Notes under the pieces: generated by a model
What the model was told of the DNA's origin: nothing
Database searches by the model: none
The model's input: the letters and a program-made list of their open reading frames with translations, nothing else
In this document: positions 8,036-16,063 of the stretch, piece by piece
How positions within the stretch are numbered: the stretch's first letter is position 1
Layout of the letters: the number at the start of each line of letters is the position of its first letter
Program-made: the position numbers and the translations under genes
From: an uncultured Prevotellaceae bacterium
GTDB taxonomy: Bacteria > Bacteroidota > Bacteroidia > Bacteroidales > Bacteroidaceae
Direction of reading: 5' to 3'
Assembly (NCBI GenBank): GCA_900316445.1
Contig: ONCZ01000062.1
Span: forward strand, 1 to 54,840
DNA: 54,840 nt

Positions 8036-10054
8036 TTAATATCCAGGATTTTGATCACAGCTAGGATTCTTCATCAATTCATTCTCAGGTATCGGCATGA
8101 ACATCTTATCCTTGTTGAAGTCGAAGTTACGGGCCGTACGCCACTCTCTGATAACAGTCGGTCCGTTTTCGGGCAGGCTGTTCTTTGGATAAGCGGTGTT
8201 CACATGCTCCTCCAGAAAACCAGACTTTTGTAAGTCAGAACGCAGGTATGGCTCTGCTGAGAATTCCTTACGACGCTCCTGATTCACAGCTACCTTCCAC
8301 ACCTCAGAGGTATAGCCTTTTTCTGCCTTGACTTTGGCATAGTAGTCCTGGGCATCTGGCACCTTTACAACCTCAGTGTTGAATGGCAGAGGATAGCCAT
8401 CAAGATCCACAGCGTCACCGTGACCCTGGTCACCATAGGCATCGGCTATCTTTTGATGATTGTTGCAGTACTTGGAAAGATCCTTACCAACCTCTAAGTT
8501 ACCAAAGGCACGCTCACGGATCTGGTTAACCAAAGCCCAACCTTCAGACTCCATACCGAGACGGAAGCAGCACTCTGCCAGGTCGAGCAGTACGCTTGCA
8601 TAACGCTTGTAGTAGACGTGGTCGGGCTGCCAGAGCATACCTGTAGACCAACCGTAACCACGATCGTTACGCCAATGCTTGGCTGACCATACTGTAGGAG
8701 CGGGATCAGCAGATGCCCAGTGATAACCGTTCCAACCTACAAACTCCTGGTTGAAGGGGTTGAATCCAATCGGATGCTTAGGATCATAGAGACCGTTATC
8801 GCCCTCTACGCTCATATCAAACTTGTCGTATATATCCTGATCAAACTGATAGTCGGGATTCTTCTCCGTTCCCTTGTTGAAATAACCACGTAGGTACTTC
8901 TTGTTGGTCTCGAGCCATAATTTTGTGGGAACCACATTCTGCTGCCATGTAGGATGATCCTTCCAGTACTCGTAAGGAACGGTACCTGTGACCAGCGAAG
9001 CGTCACGGCGTTTGTCGAAAGAACCTGCATAGTCACCATCGAGATAGTTCTCGAAAGAATCATATAGCTCCCAAGACATATGGTATGCCCCCCAAGCACC
9101 ATTTGATGTAGGACCAAAGTAAACACTAAAGTCAAATGAGCCTGCATGGTTGGGATTATCCCATAAGCCATATTCGTCCCCTGTATTCAGCAGGATCTGC
9201 CAGATACACTCCTTGGGCCAAGCATCTTCAGCGTCATATAGCGTAGAGAAAGAAGGATTCAACTCATATATGTCACTATTGATGATCTGCAGGAAAACGT
9301 CGTATGCCTTCTGGTAGCACTCATTAGCTGTCTCTGGAACGGTGTAAGCCTTCCACATGTAAGCATCGCCGAGGAATGCGAGAGCCATGCCCTTGGTGCA
9401 ACGACCAGTCTGTTCCTGAAAAGGATTCCAGTCAAGCAGCTGAACTGCTTCTTCAAAGTCGGCAATCACGAAGTCCCACATTTCCCCAAAACTCTCAGCA
9501 CGTGGCCTGGCAGGAGTATTCTCAGGGGTCTCACCAGTAGTAAGGAGGGGTACACGACCGAAGGTGTTGGCTAATCCAAAGTACATGAATCCACGAAGAG
9601 CCATAGCCTCACCCTTAAGATAACTTTTTACTTCCTCAGAAACATCCTCTGCGGTTTCAAGACCTGCCAAAAAGTCGTTACAGCGATAAATACAGGTATA
9701 AGACAGAGTCCATAATTCATCCGACATTGGGTCACAGGAATTCATTTCCTGAGTCATGTATATCTTATTCCAGCCTGAAGCCTGAGCGTCCATCGTGGGG
9801 AGGCAGCCGTTGAGGATCCAGTATCGATAGGGGTCCTCATTCACACGGGGAAGAATCAGCTCATAACAACTCGTCATACTCTTGATGGCATGAGCATCAT
9901 CCTCAAACGTCAAGCCACCCTGGATACCTCCAGGCACGGCGCCGTCCACATCGCCGGGGATGTCGGGAGTTCCTGCCGGGTTGTCTTCAATTGTGGTGCA
10001 GCCGCAGAGGCAAAGTCCCAGTATCACCAGCATTAGAAAGTTCTTAGTCTTCAT
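8036..10054 (-). CDS. SusD/RagB-family outer-membrane glycan-binding lipoprotein (orphan)
   Basis: 672 residues with lipoprotein leader (LCLCGC). The SusD hallmarks are clear: TPR-like helices with LKGEAMALRGFMYFGLANTFG (about 165-185), the GRCTKGMALAFLGDAYMWKA helix, NQERRKEFSAE near the C-terminus, and the closing MPIPENELMKNPSCDQNPGY. SusD proteins bind glycans or peptides at the cell surface over a SusC TonB channel. No susC lies next to it: upstream is a repeat element and a divergent gene, downstream a lipoprotein. A -7 box TATCTTTG lies at 10096-10103 (minus strand). It may work with a distant SusC or be a relic; all signature motifs are intact. Confidence 0.9.
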   Translation of the reverse strand: MKTKNFLMLVILGLCLCGCTTIEDNPAGTPDIPGDVDGAVPGGIQGGLTFEDDAHAIKSMTSCYELILPRVNEDPYRYWILNGCLPTMDAQASGWNKIYMTQEMNSCDPMSDELWTLSYTCIYRCNDFLAGLETAEDVSEEVKSYLKGEAMALRGFMYFGLANTFGRVPLLTTGETPENTPARPRAESFGEMWDFVIADFEEAVQLLDWNPFQEQTGRCTKGMALAFLGDAYMWKAYTVPETANECYQKAYDVFLQIINSDIYELNPSFSTLYDAEDAWPKECIWQILLNTGDEYGLWDNPNHAGSFDFSVYFGPTSNGAWGAYHMSWELYDSFENYLDGDYAGSFDKRRDASLVTGTVPYEYWKDHPTWQQNVVPTKLWLETNKKYLRGYFNKGTEKNPDYQFDQDIYDKFDMSVEGDNGLYDPKHPIGFNPFNQEFVGWNGYHWASADPAPTVWSAKHWRNDRGYGWSTGMLWQPDHVYYKRYASVLLDLAECCFRLGMESEGWALVNQIRERAFGNLEVGKDLSKYCNNHQKIADAYGDQGHGDAVDLDGYPLPFNTEVVKVPDAQDYYAKVKAEKGYTSEVWKVAVNQERRKEFSAEPYLRSDLQKSGFLEEHVNTAYPKNSLPENGPTVIREWRTARNFDFNKDKMFMPIPENELMKNPSCDQNPGY

Positions 10055-10145
10055 ACTTTTACAACTTTAATAGGTTTATAATTCTGATTCGGTTGCAAAG
10101 ATAGTAAAAAAATCGTTATGAGACAAATTTATCTCACACAAAAAC

Positions 10146-10303
10146 CTTACAACCTTACAACCTTACATCCTTACACAGGGTAGGTGAAAATGTGGAAGAA
10201 TTAGTTTAATGATAATATATATTATAATATATATTATCATTAACTTACTAAATCAACAAAAAATAGTAGGTCATGTAAGGGTGTAAGGTTGTAAGGTTGT
10301 AAG
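10146..10303. repeat. Inverted-arm element with 36-bp perfect AT palindrome
   Basis: The left arm 10146-10174 (tandem 8-bp CTTACAAC units) is inverted at 10275-10303 with 1 mismatch in 29. Between the arms, 10207-10242 is a perfect 36-bp A/T-rich palindrome able to form an 18-bp cruciform stem. The left arm is followed by the same GGGTAG-type tail as at 3955. It fills the gap between divergent SusD and YD-repeat genes. The three AAAGTC iterons to its right appear to belong to the same element, because the copy at 35450-35671 has the same order. Confidence 0.85.
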
Positions 10304-10317
10304 AAACTCATGTTTGG

Positions 10318-10374
10318 TGCCTATAAAGTCGAGGTTTCAATAAAGTAAAGTCAGAGTTTCGTCTATGGAAAGTC
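10318..10374. repeat. Three AAAGTC iterons at exact 22-bp period
   Basis: AAAGTC occurs at 10325, 10347 and 10369, each followed by a GAGGTTT/GAGTTT-like run. The 57-bp block matches 35615-35671 at 47 of 57 positions, with identical iteron spacing. It lies 69 bp upstream of the -33 box of the next gene. Regular two-turn spacing suggests side-by-side binding by a protein. Confidence 0.8.
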
Positions 10375-10442
10375 AGAGACGCGGAAATGGCCTGAAAAAA
10401 GGCAGTTTATGGCTGCCCGAAAGCGAAAAAGTTTCCAAAATG

Positions 10443-10474
10443 TTTGGACGTTTCAATTATTTATCGTATCTTTG
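10443..10474 (+). promoter_or_regulatory. Bacteroidetes promoter for YD-repeat protein
   Basis: TTTG at 10443-10446, a 20-bp spacer, and TATCTTTG at 10467-10474 match the primary sigma consensus of Bacteroidetes. The gene starts 54 bp downstream. Confidence 0.75.
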
Positions 10475-10528
10475 CATCGATAATATCGAACTATAATTAT
10501 AATCTTAAACAATTTAAACTTATCGGTT

Positions 10529-11452
10529 ATGAAAAGAATCTACCTTTCGCTCCTCGGAGCCTTGATGGCGCTCTCGGCCAGCGCACAGTTGACGTGGGTG
10601 TGTGACAGTGCCTATGCTGTCGATGCCTCCAACGGACAACGTATCGTGTTCCACGAATACTCTTACGAAAACGGCGTTTTGATGGAGAAATACATTATGC
10701 TCAGAGGCGAGTATTCGTACGATGACTCTGGGACGATCGTGGCCGACGGAGACGGCCTTTCGATGTGGAAATACACAAAAGAAGTCTACGGCTACGACGA
10801 TGCGGGACGTATCAACAAGATCTCTGAATACGAAAAGGTTGGCGACAATTGGAAACTCATAACTGTTCGTGATTACGTCAGTTTCAATGAGAACGGCGAC
10901 CTCGTCGAGATCATTGACTATGATGTTGACGATGATGACAAGGACCAGCTGTTGCAGACATGGAGGTATGTGTATACTTACGAGGGGGGCAAAGCCGTTC
11001 AGCGTGACAAATACGCAAGCGACTTTGGCTCATGGGAACTGTATAACACGACGAAGTATGAGTACAACGATCAGGGGCAGATGGTCAAGGAGACGACGAC
11101 CAGGGAAGCCTTCGGCCAAACTTATGTCAGCACCTACACCTATGAATACGACGATCATGGCGGCAAGTCGAAAGAAGTGCTTGAGTCGGACGACCACAAC
11201 TACATCATGACCTTCGAGAATAACTATGATGCCAACGGTAACCTCATATCGGATACAGAGTATTACAATGGTAAGGTGGATAACATCGCATATTACTTCT
11301 ATAGCCTCGGCGGTCATACTGCCATCAAGGGCGTGAAGGCCTCTGCCGGAACTGCCAACGGCTGGTTCGACCTCAATGGCCGCCGCATCAACGGCCAGCC
11401 CACCAAGAAGGGCCTTTATATCCACGATGGCCGCAAAGTCCTGATCAAGTAA
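10529..11452 (+). CDS. Secreted YD-repeat-like protein with Por-type tail
   Basis: 307 residues. The signal peptide MKRIYLSLLGALMALSASAQ is close to that of the 2882-3772 protein. Tyr-Asp strands recur through the body (YSYENGVL, YSYDDSG, YGYDDAGRI, YTYEGGK, YEYNDQGQM, YEYDDHGG, NNYDANGN), roughly every 25-35 residues, like Rhs/YD repeats. The C-terminus WFDLNGRRINGQPTKKG...KVLIK is a type IX sorting-like tail. It has a good promoter at 10443 and a terminator at 11477, so it is monocistronic. It is probably a surface or secreted protein of unknown ligand. Confidence 0.8.
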   Translation: MKRIYLSLLGALMALSASAQLTWVCDSAYAVDASNGQRIVFHEYSYENGVLMEKYIMLRGEYSYDDSGTIVADGDGLSMWKYTKEVYGYDDAGRINKISEYEKVGDNWKLITVRDYVSFNENGDLVEIIDYDVDDDDKDQLLQTWRYVYTYEGGKAVQRDKYASDFGSWELYNTTKYEYNDQGQMVKETTTREAFGQTYVSTYTYEYDDHGGKSKEVLESDDHNYIMTFENNYDANGNLISDTEYYNGKVDNIAYYFYSLGGHTAIKGVKASAGTANGWFDLNGRRINGQPTKKGLYIHDGRKVLIK

Positions 11453-11476
11453 AATAAATCAAAAGTGCATTGCAAG

Positions 11477-11511
11477 CAAATCCCTCACCGATGGCGAGGG
11501 ATTTGTTTTTT
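11477..11511 (+). terminator. Rho-independent terminator
   Basis: A perfect 10-bp stem CAAATCCCTC / GAGGGATTTG with a 9-nt loop and six Ts, 25 bp after the stop of the YD-repeat gene. Confidence 0.9.
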
Positions 11512-11518
11512 AGGCGGT

Positions 11519-11749
11519 TTAAGGCTGCCCGAGGTGTTGGTAAATAGTATTTACTTCGAGAGGAAGGAACGTGCGACGCTTGAGTCTGGTGAGTGGCTCA
11601 AGGGCGGGATCTTCACTCAGCAGGGATTTGAGTTTGAGCCAGGCTGAGCGTGGCTGGATGTAGGGAAAGTACATTTGGGCCAACTGCATTCGGCCCAAAG
11701 ATTGAGAATTGAAAATTGAGAATTGAGAATTTTGATTACCCTGTAACAT
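11519..11749 (-). CDS. DUF4248 family protein
   Basis: 76 residues. From about residue 17 it fits the DUF4248 pattern: LGRMQLAQMYFP...SAWLKLKSLL...TFLPLEVNTIYQHLGQP, a small helical, probably winged-helix-like family common in Bacteroidales next to HU-like genes. It is divergent from the HU-like gene at 11979, which is the usual neighbourhood. A -7 box TACCTTTG lies at 11780-11787 (minus strand). Its first 15 or so codons (NQNSQFSIFNSQS) are encoded by a 7-bp tandem repeat, so the repeat supplies the protein's N-terminus; the true start could instead be the internal ATG of MQLAQMY. A DNA-related regulatory role is inferred from the family's context only. Confidence 0.75.
   Translation of the reverse strand: MLQGNQNSQFSIFNSQSLGRMQLAQMYFPYIQPRSAWLKLKSLLSEDPALEPLTRLKRRTFLPLEVNTIYQHLGQP
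11701..11731. repeat. Four tandem 7-bp units ATTGARA inside DUF4248 5' end
   Basis: Units ATTGAGA, ATTGAAA, ATTGAGA, ATTGAGA, then ATT. There is one arm only, lying within the N-terminal codons of the DUF4248 gene read on the minus strand. Confidence 0.85.
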
Positions 11750-11978
11750 AGATGTATAATGATTTATAGTTTAACGTTACAAAGGTACAAAAAATCGGTG
11801 AGATAACCAAAGAAAAGCGCAATTATTTTGGTAAAAGTTTCAATAAGTTTATATAACTTCATAGAAGTAGATTGGAAGCTGTTAAAAGCTTGCATAGTTT
11901 CAAAATTATTCGTACCTTTGCATTGTGAATTCACAAAGCTTATGTTTAACTAATTAAAAAAAGAAAGGAATAAGAAAA

Positions 11979-12407
11979 ATGGCAAGATCAAACATTCCAA
12001 TGGTGATTAACCTGCGTCAGAACACCAACGACGACAGCACCGCATTCGGCAAGTGGTTCGCCGAGGTAGATTCAAAAGAGCCCCTTAACCTGAAGGGATT
12101 CGCCAAGCACATGACCAGTCACGGCAAGATCGCCGACTATCAGATGTGTGTGCTGGTAACGGCCGTCGCAGTGGGCCCCGAGGCGATGATCAACGGTATC
12201 AAGATCAACTTCACGCCGGAGAACACGAAGGGTGAGAAGCTGACGTCGAGAGCCTTCAAGGATCAGTGCATCTTCGAGTACGGCTACGTGGTTCAGAGCG
12301 AGATCCGTACGGTCAACGGCAAGCAGAAGCGCGTGCAGAAGAAGACGCCGATCAGCTACGTGCTGGCTCCACAGGCTGACGGTAACGGCGGAGGTGGAAA
12401 CGGGTAA
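11979..12407 (+). CDS. HU-like DNA-binding protein (copy 1)
   Basis: 142 residues (MARSNIPMVINLRQN...). It resembles the Bacteroidales HU/IHF-like family: a helical front (LNLKGFAKHMTSHGKIADYQMCVLVTAVAVG), a beta-arm segment with many basic residues (IRTVNGKQKRVQKKTPISYV), and a Gly-rich tail. A -7 box TACCTTTG lies at 11913-11920. The order DUF4248 (divergent), HU-like, smalltalk is a recurring set in this order of bacteria. A nearly identical second copy is cut by the right edge of the window (54642-54840). It probably binds DNA, but specificity and role are not evident. Confidence 0.7.
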   Translation: MARSNIPMVINLRQNTNDDSTAFGKWFAEVDSKEPLNLKGFAKHMTSHGKIADYQMCVLVTAVAVGPEAMINGIKINFTPENTKGEKLTSRAFKDQCIFEYGYVVQSEIRTVNGKQKRVQKKTPISYVLAPQADGNGGGGNG

Positions 12408-12413
12408 TCTCTT

Positions 12414-12507
12414 CCCCTCCTGAGTTAGGAGGGGTTAGGGGTGGTCTGAACGAGGGAAACTGTTCGCCTCTTCAGACCCCCTCTAGCTCCCCCTAACTTA
12501 GGGGGAG
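12414..12507. repeat. Inverted repeat CCCCTCCTGAGTTAGG family
   Basis: The left arm 12414-12450 and right arm 12471-12507 are imperfect inverse copies (...GGTGGTCTGAA / TTCAGACCCCC...); each arm also forms its own small hairpin. The left-arm sequence recurs with two changes at 50899-50936. It separates the HU-like gene from its smalltalk partner. Confidence 0.85.
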
Positions 12508-12544
12508 AAACAGATACCAGACAAGCGCAGAAAGGAGGTAAATA

Positions 12545-12661
12545 ATGAAGAAGCAACGTGTGATTGAGCTGGCGGTGAAGGTGATAGTAGCTGCGCTCAC
12601 GGCATTCTTGACGGCGATCGGAACGACCAGTTGTATGGGGCAAGGTCCCATCTGGTTCTAA
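12545..12661 (+). CDS. Smalltalk protein (copy 1)
   Basis: A 38-residue protein, MKKQRVIELAVKVIVAALTA followed by FLTAIGTTSCMGQGPIWF. It has one hydrophobic helix ending in TSC-M, a possible lipobox or membrane anchor. This is the smalltalk family found after HU-like genes in Bacteroidales. A strong Shine-Dalgarno (AAAGGAGG) precedes the ATG. The copy at 54485-54601 differs in a few residues only. The function is unknown. A terminator follows at once. Confidence 0.85.
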   Translation: MKKQRVIELAVKVIVAALTAFLTAIGTTSCMGQGPIWF

Positions 12662-12665
12662 GTGA

Positions 12666-12698
12666 AGTAGGACTCGCGTTTGCGGGTCCTACTTTTTT
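12666..12698 (+). terminator. Rho-independent terminator after smalltalk gene
   Basis: The stem AGTAGGACTCGC / GCGGGTCCTACT (one mismatch) has a GTTT loop and a run of T, starting 5 bp after the stop. Confidence 0.9.
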
Positions 12699-12720
12699 GT
12701 TCAAAAAAAGTTCCATTTTT

Positions 12721-12752
12721 CTTGTATGTTTCAAAAACAAACATTATCTTTG
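12721..12752 (+). promoter_or_regulatory. Promoter for TPR-SpoIIE phosphatase
   Basis: CTTG at 12721-12724, a 20-bp spacer and TATCTTTG at 12745-12752. The ATG is 38 bp downstream. Confidence 0.65.
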
Positions 12753-12789
12753 CAGTCAGATAATATTGTCTAACTTAAAAGAATAAAGT

Positions 12790-14829
12790 ATGAAAAAAAT
12801 GAAGCTGACTGGTGTGATCGGACTAGTTGTTTTTCTTATCCTTGCTGCCTGTGGCGGGGAAAGAGGAGGAAAGGAAGGAAGCCGGCAGTTTCATGGGATA
12901 GAGAATCCCCAGGCTGACTCGGTGATCAGGACGGCTTGGCTGGCCAAGGACTATCCGCATCTGCTGGTCATCGCCGACAGTCTGCAGCAGACGGGTGACC
13001 TCTCGCCGCAACTGGCCGATATCCTGCGGGGCGACGTCTATTTGCATCTGAGCGACTTTGCGAAGTCGAAGGAGTATTACAGGCGCGTCACCGCTGACCA
13101 TAAGCCGCAGGCTGCCGACATCAGACTCTATCAGGAGGCAGGCTATAAACTGGCTTCGGTGAATTATTTGCAGAGCAACTTCGAGGGGGCTCTAAGGGAG
13201 GCGATGCCGGTGCTCGCCAATGTCGATTCGTTGGGTGGCGGCAATGAGTATTGGGGCGTCAGTCTGGATATGCTGATGGCACGCTGTAACAACTATCTCG
13301 GACGTCCGAGGGAGGCGGAAGTGGACTGTGACCGTGCCTACCAGAGGGCTATGCAGTGGCTCGACCGTGATTCGTCGAACATCGTCCTGCAAAGGGCTGT
13401 CAGCGTCTGCAACGATATCTCCAGTATGGAAATCAACGAACACCGCTACGGAGAGGCGATGGTGTGGGTGAATCGTGCAGACTCGCTGTCACTGGCCTTT
13501 GCCGAAGCGTGGAAAGAGAATACCAATATTGTTGATAACACCCTCGCCTTGATTGCCCTTCACAGGGCCTGTGCTGCCCAGGGGCTGGGGCAGGAGGCAG
13601 ATGCCGAACGTGCCTATCAGGCGTTCTGTGCCTCGAACTATGCCAAAACCGACAACGGCATCCTCACCCGTCCAGAATTCCTGAACCTCGCCCGTCGTTA
13701 TGCCGAGGCGGCGGACTGCTATGCGGGAGTGGACCGTTTTATGCGGCAGTACGGCTTCGACTATTCCCTCGAACGTATCGGCAACCTGCTTATTCCCAAG
13801 CTTCGAGCCAACCTCCAGGCGGGCCGGAAGGATACGGCTCTCTATGTGGCTGGTCAGATCACCGAGGTGTATGATTCGGCGCTTACTCGTTATAAGCGGA
13901 GTGCCGCCGCTGAGCTGGCCACCGTCTATGACGTGCAGGGCAAGGAGCGGCAGATAGCCCAGCAGCAGAACGACCTGTTGAGGCAGCGTCTTTGGGCCAT
14001 CGCCATCGTGCTGGCGCTCGTCGTGAGTTTCTTCTTTATGTATGATGTCTATCGGCGTCGGGCCAGGAAGCGTCTGGCTGCCGAACAAGCCGCGAGGGAG
14101 CGTATCGAGAGTGAACTGCGCATCGCCCGAAATATACAGATGTCGATGGTACCGGGCTATTTCCCTGACCGTGAGGGCCTCGACCTCTATGCGGAGATGA
14201 GTCCTGCCAAGGAGGTGGGAGGCGACCTGTACGGATATGTGATGGCGGGCGATCAGCTTTACTTCTGCGTGGGCGATGTCTCGGGCAAGGGTGTCCCTGC
14301 CTCATTGTTTATGGCGCAGGCAGCCCGGCTCTTCCATACGCTGGCGAAAGAGGGGATGACACCTACGGAGATAGCCTTCCGTATGAACAATGAACTGGTG
14401 GAGAATAACGACAGCAATATGTTCGTCACTATGTTCATCGGACTGGCCGACCTCTGCTCTGGGCAGCTGAGCTACTGTAACTGCGGACATAATCAGCCCG
14501 TCGTTGACGGTGAGTTCATTGAGATGGAGTTCGCCAATATGCCGCTTGGCCTTTGGGAGAACTTCAACTTCCAGGGCGAGACCGTCGAAGATATCCGGGG
14601 TCGTCAGTTGCTGGTGTATACCGACGGCCTGAATGAGGCAGAGAATCCCGCTCGTGAACGGCTTGGCGACGATGAGGTGTTGCAACTGATGAAGCATAAG
14701 GCATCACTCTCTTCCCGTCAGGTTGTGGATATGCTGAACGAGGCCGTCGAGAAGTTCCGCGACGGGGCAGAACCCAGTGACGACCTCACCCTGATGTGCC
14801 TGCGGGTGGATGCTGTAACAAAATCCTGA
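12790..14829 (+). CDS. Membrane TPR-SpoIIE (PP2C) serine/threonine phosphatase
   Basis: 679 residues. An N-terminal signal or lipoprotein leader (LILAACGG, Cys21) is followed by a TPR-like helical sensor region (about 40-390), one transmembrane helix (401-421), a short coiled linker, and a SpoIIE/PP2C phosphatase domain (about 440-675). Phosphatase motifs are present: KEVGGDLYG with Asp479, GDVSGKGVPASLFM with Asp496, YCNCGHNQP, LLVYTDGLNEA and the final PSDDLTL. Such proteins sense a periplasmic state and dephosphorylate anti-sigma-antagonist-type targets; no target gene lies nearby. The next gene starts 5 nt after its stop, so they form an operon. Confidence 0.85.
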   Translation: MKKMKLTGVIGLVVFLILAACGGERGGKEGSRQFHGIENPQADSVIRTAWLAKDYPHLLVIADSLQQTGDLSPQLADILRGDVYLHLSDFAKSKEYYRRVTADHKPQAADIRLYQEAGYKLASVNYLQSNFEGALREAMPVLANVDSLGGGNEYWGVSLDMLMARCNNYLGRPREAEVDCDRAYQRAMQWLDRDSSNIVLQRAVSVCNDISSMEINEHRYGEAMVWVNRADSLSLAFAEAWKENTNIVDNTLALIALHRACAAQGLGQEADAERAYQAFCASNYAKTDNGILTRPEFLNLARRYAEAADCYAGVDRFMRQYGFDYSLERIGNLLIPKLRANLQAGRKDTALYVAGQITEVYDSALTRYKRSAAAELATVYDVQGKERQIAQQQNDLLRQRLWAIAIVLALVVSFFFMYDVYRRRARKRLAAEQAARERIESELRIARNIQMSMVPGYFPDREGLDLYAEMSPAKEVGGDLYGYVMAGDQLYFCVGDVSGKGVPASLFMAQAARLFHTLAKEGMTPTEIAFRMNNELVENNDSNMFVTMFIGLADLCSGQLSYCNCGHNQPVVDGEFIEMEFANMPLGLWENFNFQGETVEDIRGRQLLVYTDGLNEAENPARERLGDDEVLQLMKHKASLSSRQVVDMLNEAVEKFRDGAEPSDDLTLMCLRVDAVTKS

Positions 14830-14834
14830 GTGAT

Positions 14835-15503
14835 ATGAGAAAGAGTTTGATTGGTTTGTGTCTGTTGTGCCTGTGCGTCGGAGTAAGGGCGCAAGAGTTG
14901 CAGAAGCAGGGCAGGGGCGTGGATGACCTTGTGCCTGAGGGTTGGGTGCATACGGAGGCGACGGGCGACCTGAACAAGGACGGCATCGCGGATCTCGTGG
15001 TGGTGGCGACGCCTGACTTTAAGGAGAATACGAAGACGCGCGACGACGGGTTTGTGTATAACTTCAACCAGCCGCTGCTGGCCGTGTATTTCGGTACGGC
15101 GGGGGGCAAGATGCAGTTGTGGCGACAGTACGATCAGGTGATTCCCGCCAGGCCGGATGAGTATGTGAGTATCGACACGAACCTGACGATCACGGAGAAG
15201 GGTGTGCTGAGGATCTCGCTGGAGACGTTCGCCAGTATGGGCGGCTGGGGGACGGAGCACAGCAATTTCTCTTATCGCTATCAGGACGGGGACTTCTACT
15301 TGATAGGAAAGGAGAACCAGAGTATGTCACGGAACACGGGGGAGATGGAGACCACGAGCGAGAATTACCTGACGTGGCGGAGACAGGTGGTGAAGGAGAA
15401 TGTGTTTGAGGACAGCAACGTGCCCAAGACGGAGAAATGGACTAAACTCCCCAAGAAACCCTTGGAGAAGTTAGGTGAGCAGAGTTTATTAGGCACGGAT
15501 TAA
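14835..15503 (+). CDS. Secreted FG-GAP-like protein
   Basis: 222 residues from the ATG at 14835, with signal peptide MRKSLIGLCLLCLCVGVRAQ. Residues about 40-60 hold an EF-hand-like/FG-GAP calcium loop (TGDLNKDGIADLVVVATPD). The rest is beta-rich. It is coupled to the phosphatase gene (5-nt gap), so it may be its accessory, but this is inference. The last five codons (LGTD and stop) lie inside the left arm of the inverted repeat 15489-15587. Confidence 0.75.
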   Translation: MRKSLIGLCLLCLCVGVRAQELQKQGRGVDDLVPEGWVHTEATGDLNKDGIADLVVVATPDFKENTKTRDDGFVYNFNQPLLAVYFGTAGGKMQLWRQYDQVIPARPDEYVSIDTNLTITEKGVLRISLETFASMGGWGTEHSNFSYRYQDGDFYLIGKENQSMSRNTGEMETTSENYLTWRRQVVKENVFEDSNVPKTEKWTKLPKKPLEKLGEQSLLGTD

Positions 15504-15587
15504 CACGGCTTTTATCAAAGACACGGCTCCCTATCCCTGTAGAAAGCCGTGTCCTTATTCTATAAGGCCGCGTTAATCCGTGCCTAA
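15489..15587. repeat. Long inverted repeat between convergent genes
   Basis: The left arm 15489-15528 begins TTAGGCACGGATTAACACGG; the right arm 15545-15587 is its inverse, with perfect outer 16 bp and a few mismatches inside. CACGG units recur within each arm. The left arm overlaps the stop of the plus-strand gene, and the right arm ends 17 bp before the stop of the minus-strand gene, so it could act as a two-way terminator. Confidence 0.85.
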
Positions 15588-15603
15588 AAATTCACACTCG
15601 CTA

Positions 15604-16011
15604 TTAGTAGGTCATTTTGGGTTCGAGCTCCTTGGCCTGGTCGATCATCTTCTGAACCTCAGAGACGGCGGGCACACGGCCGCAGATGTGGAACTCGGCG
15701 TTGACTTCCTCCAGCTTCGGCTGCAGGTTCTCAGCCACACGGTGACGGAACTCCTTGACGGTGTCGACGCCAGCTTTTTCCAACAGCTCGGAGAACTGCG
15801 GGCCTACGCCGTTGATGCGGAAGAGGTCGGCGTGGTTGGTCCAGCGCAGGATGAGTTTCTCGCTGATGCCCGTGGCCTCGGCCAGTTCCTGACGGCCCTT
15901 GGGGGCTGCACACTTCTCGAGCAGTTCGCTCACCTTGTTGATACCTGCGGCGGTCAGCTTCTCGGCATATACGTCGCCTACTCCCTCAATGTCAATAATC
16001 TTGTAATCCAT
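15604..16011 (-). CDS. DUF4332 helix-hairpin-helix protein
   Basis: 135 residues matching DUF4332: two helix-hairpin-helix-like segments (IEGVGDVYAEKLTAAGI at 8-24; INGVGPQFSELLEKAGVDTV at about 65-84) around GRQELAEATGISEKLILRW. HhH motifs of this kind bind nucleic acid non-specifically or mediate protein contacts; the cellular role is not established as far as I know. A -7 box TATCTTTG lies at 16064-16071 (minus strand). Its untranslated leader holds four 8-bp AACTTACA-like units. Confidence 0.85.
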   Translation of the reverse strand: MDYKIIDIEGVGDVYAEKLTAAGINKVSELLEKCAAPKGRQELAEATGISEKLILRWTNHADLFRINGVGPQFSELLEKAGVDTVKEFRHRVAENLQPKLEEVNAEFHICGRVPAVSEVQKMIDQAKELEPKMTY

Positions 16012-16063
16012 AAATTTAAGTTTTTTGAGTTAATGAGTTTATAAGTTTGTAAGTTTCTTGCTG

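Noticed and set aside
10146-10303. CRISPR array
   Set aside because: Units are 8 bp without spacers, and the second arm is inverted; no cas genes.
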